Assembly (NCBI GenBank): GCA_016125225.1
Contig: WGME01000020.1
Span: forward strand, 1-44,620
DNA: 44,620 bases
Source of the DNA: a bacterium
GTDB lineage: Bacteria > Planctomycetota > Planctomycetia > Planctomycetales > Planctomycetaceae
Direction of reading: 5' to 3'
This document shows positions 43,369 to 44,620 of this stretch, piece by piece (the first letter of the stretch is position 1; each line of letters opens with the position of its first letter). Both the position numbers and the translations under genes were made by a program. The notes under the pieces were generated by a model that saw nothing but the letters and a program-made list of their open reading frames with translations, was not told the DNA's origin and ran no database searches.

Positions 43369-44052
43369 CTACGACATCTTTGTGCGAATAAGGCCAACCA
43401 CGAGTCCGCGAACTTCGACTCGTTCCGGATCGACAAACATAGGCTCCATCGATGAATTCGCCGGCTGCAGCTTCACACGGGACTTCTGTCGGTAGAACCG
43501 TTTGACGGTGGCTTCCTCTCCGTCAACGAGGGCAACGACGATGTTTCCATCACGGCAGCCGGATTGTGGCTGGACAATGGCGAGATCCCCGTCATGAATC
43601 CCTGCTTCGATCATGGAATCCCCGCGAACCCGGAGCAGGTAGTGCTCACCGGGAGAAAACAGATCAGTCAGATCGAAGTCCTCAGCATCTTCAATCGCTT
43701 CAGCCAATGGTCCGGCCGGAACCTGCCCCAGCAACGGGTATGGCTGTAACGCCGAATCAAGCTGCTTCCCCCGGAGTTGTCCAAGTCGTCGGAAGAACTC
43801 CGCATGGCTGGCGATCGACTGCGACAGCTTCTCAGGTGGTCGGCCGCACTCGGTGAGCAGCCAATCCCGGTCGATTCCCAAAGCATCAGCAATCGAAATC
43901 AGCGTTTTGCTGTTGGGCGTGTGATCCAACCGGCCATTCTCGATCTTCGACAGGTACGTGTAGTTCGAACCGATCGCCTCAGCGAGGCTCCGCTGTGTGA
44001 CTCCCCGCTCTTCACGGAGTTTGCGAATCAGATTGCCGACGCGATTGGTCAT
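43369..44052 (-). CDS. LexA/CI-like self-cleaving HTH repressor
   Basis: A 227-residue repressor. Residues 1-65 form an XRE-type HTH (GVTQRSLAEAIGSNYTYLSK). The C-terminal S24 peptidase domain has the cleavage pair A113-G114 in QVPAGPLAEA, catalytic S146 in RGDSM and K184 in ATVKRF. Such proteins cleave themselves when RecA is active and then free their operators. The start at 44052 is chosen because the conserved HTH begins there; 80 upstream codons are not conserved. It is followed by the ATPase gene at 17 bases. Confidence 0.87.
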   Translation of the reverse strand: MTNRVGNLIRKLREERGVTQRSLAEAIGSNYTYLSKIENGRLDHTPNSKTLISIADALGIDRDWLLTECGRPPEKLSQSIASHAEFFRRLGQLRGKQLDSALQPYPLLGQVPAGPLAEAIEDAEDFDLTDLFSPGEHYLLRVRGDSMIEAGIHDGDLAIVQPQSGCRDGNIVVALVDGEEATVKRFYRQKSRVKLQPANSSMEPMFVDPERVEVRGLVVGLIRTKMS

Positions 44053-44082
44053 GGTGGGTGAGTTGAGAAATCCGTGCAACGC

Positions 44083-44138
44083 ATGTTGTGTGTGACAGAC
44101 AACATCAACAATGTAGCTGCAGGATTGCGAAGGCACAA
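44083..44138 (-). promoter_or_regulatory. Promoter and operator of LexA-like gene
   Basis: On the minus strand TTGTGC (44133-44138), 17 bases, then TACATT (44110-44115) form a fair promoter. Five bases past the -10 box lies an inverted repeat, ATGTTGT (44099-44105 on the plus strand as ACAACAT) with its mate at 44083-44089, nine-base spacer. It covers the expected transcription start, which suits autorepression. Confidence 0.55.
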
Positions 44139-44204
44139 GGAAAAAGCAGCAAGAATCGCCGCATTGCACTGCCACGTGATTCAGTTTCAGGCAGCCCCCG
44201 TGGC

Positions 44205-44620
44205 CTACGGACAACCAAGCAGTCGACGCATGACCCGATGCGGAATAACCTCTTCTGGGATGCGGTGGCCGAGTTCGACCAGTTTGCGACACAGCAGGCG
44301 GTAGGGGGCCGCAACCGCCTCCAACGCGGAGTCAGGAATCTGGCGTGGTTGCTGTTCCTTCATTGGCCAGCCTTGATCGGCCCCTAGATCTCGGGCGCAC
44401 CGAAACATCGCCTCGTGAAACGTAGTCGCCGGCTGAATCGGAATTTCTCGACTCAACGCCCTGATGTCGGCTGCCAGCTGGATTCCTTCTGCATCCAGAT
44501 CGCCGACATATAGCACTGTTTCGACCGGGGGATCGAGCATCGACAGGTATCCGATCGACTTCACCATCTGCTTTCCCGCGCCGTAGCCGATGCAGCCGAA
44601 CCTAGCATCCGTCGCATATG
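44205..44620 (-). CDS. Toprim-domain protein, C-terminal part, cut by window edge
   Basis: The frame is open to the right edge without a start, so the gene is partial; about 138 residues are visible. It reads GCIGYGAGKQMVKSIGYLSM and then VLYVGDLDAEGIQLAADIRA, the GDxDxEG motif of a Toprim nuclease fold. The end has LVELGHRIPEEVIPHRVM. This is similar in outline to the C-terminal part of JetD (DUF2220) and to DUF2399 proteins, both Toprim. A DNA-cutting role is plausible. It lies upstream of the LexA-like gene on the same strand, 152 bases away. Confidence in the JetD link is low. Confidence 0.55.
   Translation of the reverse strand, partial: YATDARFGCIGYGAGKQMVKSIGYLSMLDPPVETVLYVGDLDAEGIQLAADIRALSREIPIQPATTFHEAMFRCARDLGADQGWPMKEQQPRQIPDSALEAVAAPYRLLCRKLVELGHRIPEEVIPHRVMRRLLGCP

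Noticed and set aside
44205-44620. Firm assignment as Wadjet JetD
   Set aside because: Only the Toprim part is visible and no JetA, JetB or JetC gene is adjacent; the neighbouring ATPase has TrlF/PtuA-like rather than JetC/MukB-like features.

Overview
The window looks like chromosome of a planctomycete-like bacterium carrying a large accessory region. The evidence is indirect. There is a 1,329-residue Ser/Thr kinase with TPR repeats. It sits beside a class III cyclase whose catalytic segment reads KYGPLGSAVN, a form I associate with planctomycete cyclases. GC content is moderately high, and the element core carries many small, unfamiliar genes. No ribosomal marker is present, so the phylum is an inference.

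Layout. (1) 1-9.8 kb: the 5' end of an IS5-like transposase, a FixJ-like regulator with a degenerate receiver, a FHA/GAF/cyclase protein, the giant kinase, two unknown genes and a probable 2OG-Fe(II) oxygenase. (2) 9.9-21.5 kb: a defence locus. An 8.3-kb minus-strand unit runs from a small HTH regulator through an N6-adenine methylase, a PD-(D/E)XK nuclease, an MmeI-like fused endonuclease-methylase and a single-HKD PLD-type nuclease to a strong Rho-independent terminator. McrB and McrC diverge from the same control region on the plus strand. (3) 21.5-39.2 kb: a mobile element. It has an ArdC-like antirestriction protein, a P4-type tyrosine integrase, a tRNA 3'-end attachment-like site, an AlpA-like regulator, a MobF relaxase, a ParB-like protein with a decayed partial copy upstream, a VirD4-type coupling protein, many small membrane proteins and a large serine recombinase. 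No mating-pore genes are visible, so it looks mobilisable rather than self-transmissible. Many of its intergenic gaps hold a perfect GC-rich hairpin without a U-tract. (4) 39.2-44.6 kb: a second possible defence or stress cluster on the minus strand. It holds a Toprim protein cut by the window edge, a LexA/CI-like self-cleaving repressor with its own operator, an SMC-like ATPase, a soluble HEAT-repeat histidine kinase and a response regulator with two DNA-binding domains.

How the parts may work together. In region 2 the two methylases would mark host DNA, while the paired nuclease, the fused enzyme and possibly the PLD protein cut unmarked DNA. McrBC would attack foreign DNA carrying modified cytosine. 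A single small HTH protein whose promoter has two matching operator-like sites could govern the minus-strand unit and perhaps McrBC. In region 4 the tight overlaps between ATPase, kinase and regulator suggest one operon, controlled by a DNA-damage-type switch and a phosphorelay. This combination matches no named system I know and is the best candidate for something undescribed.
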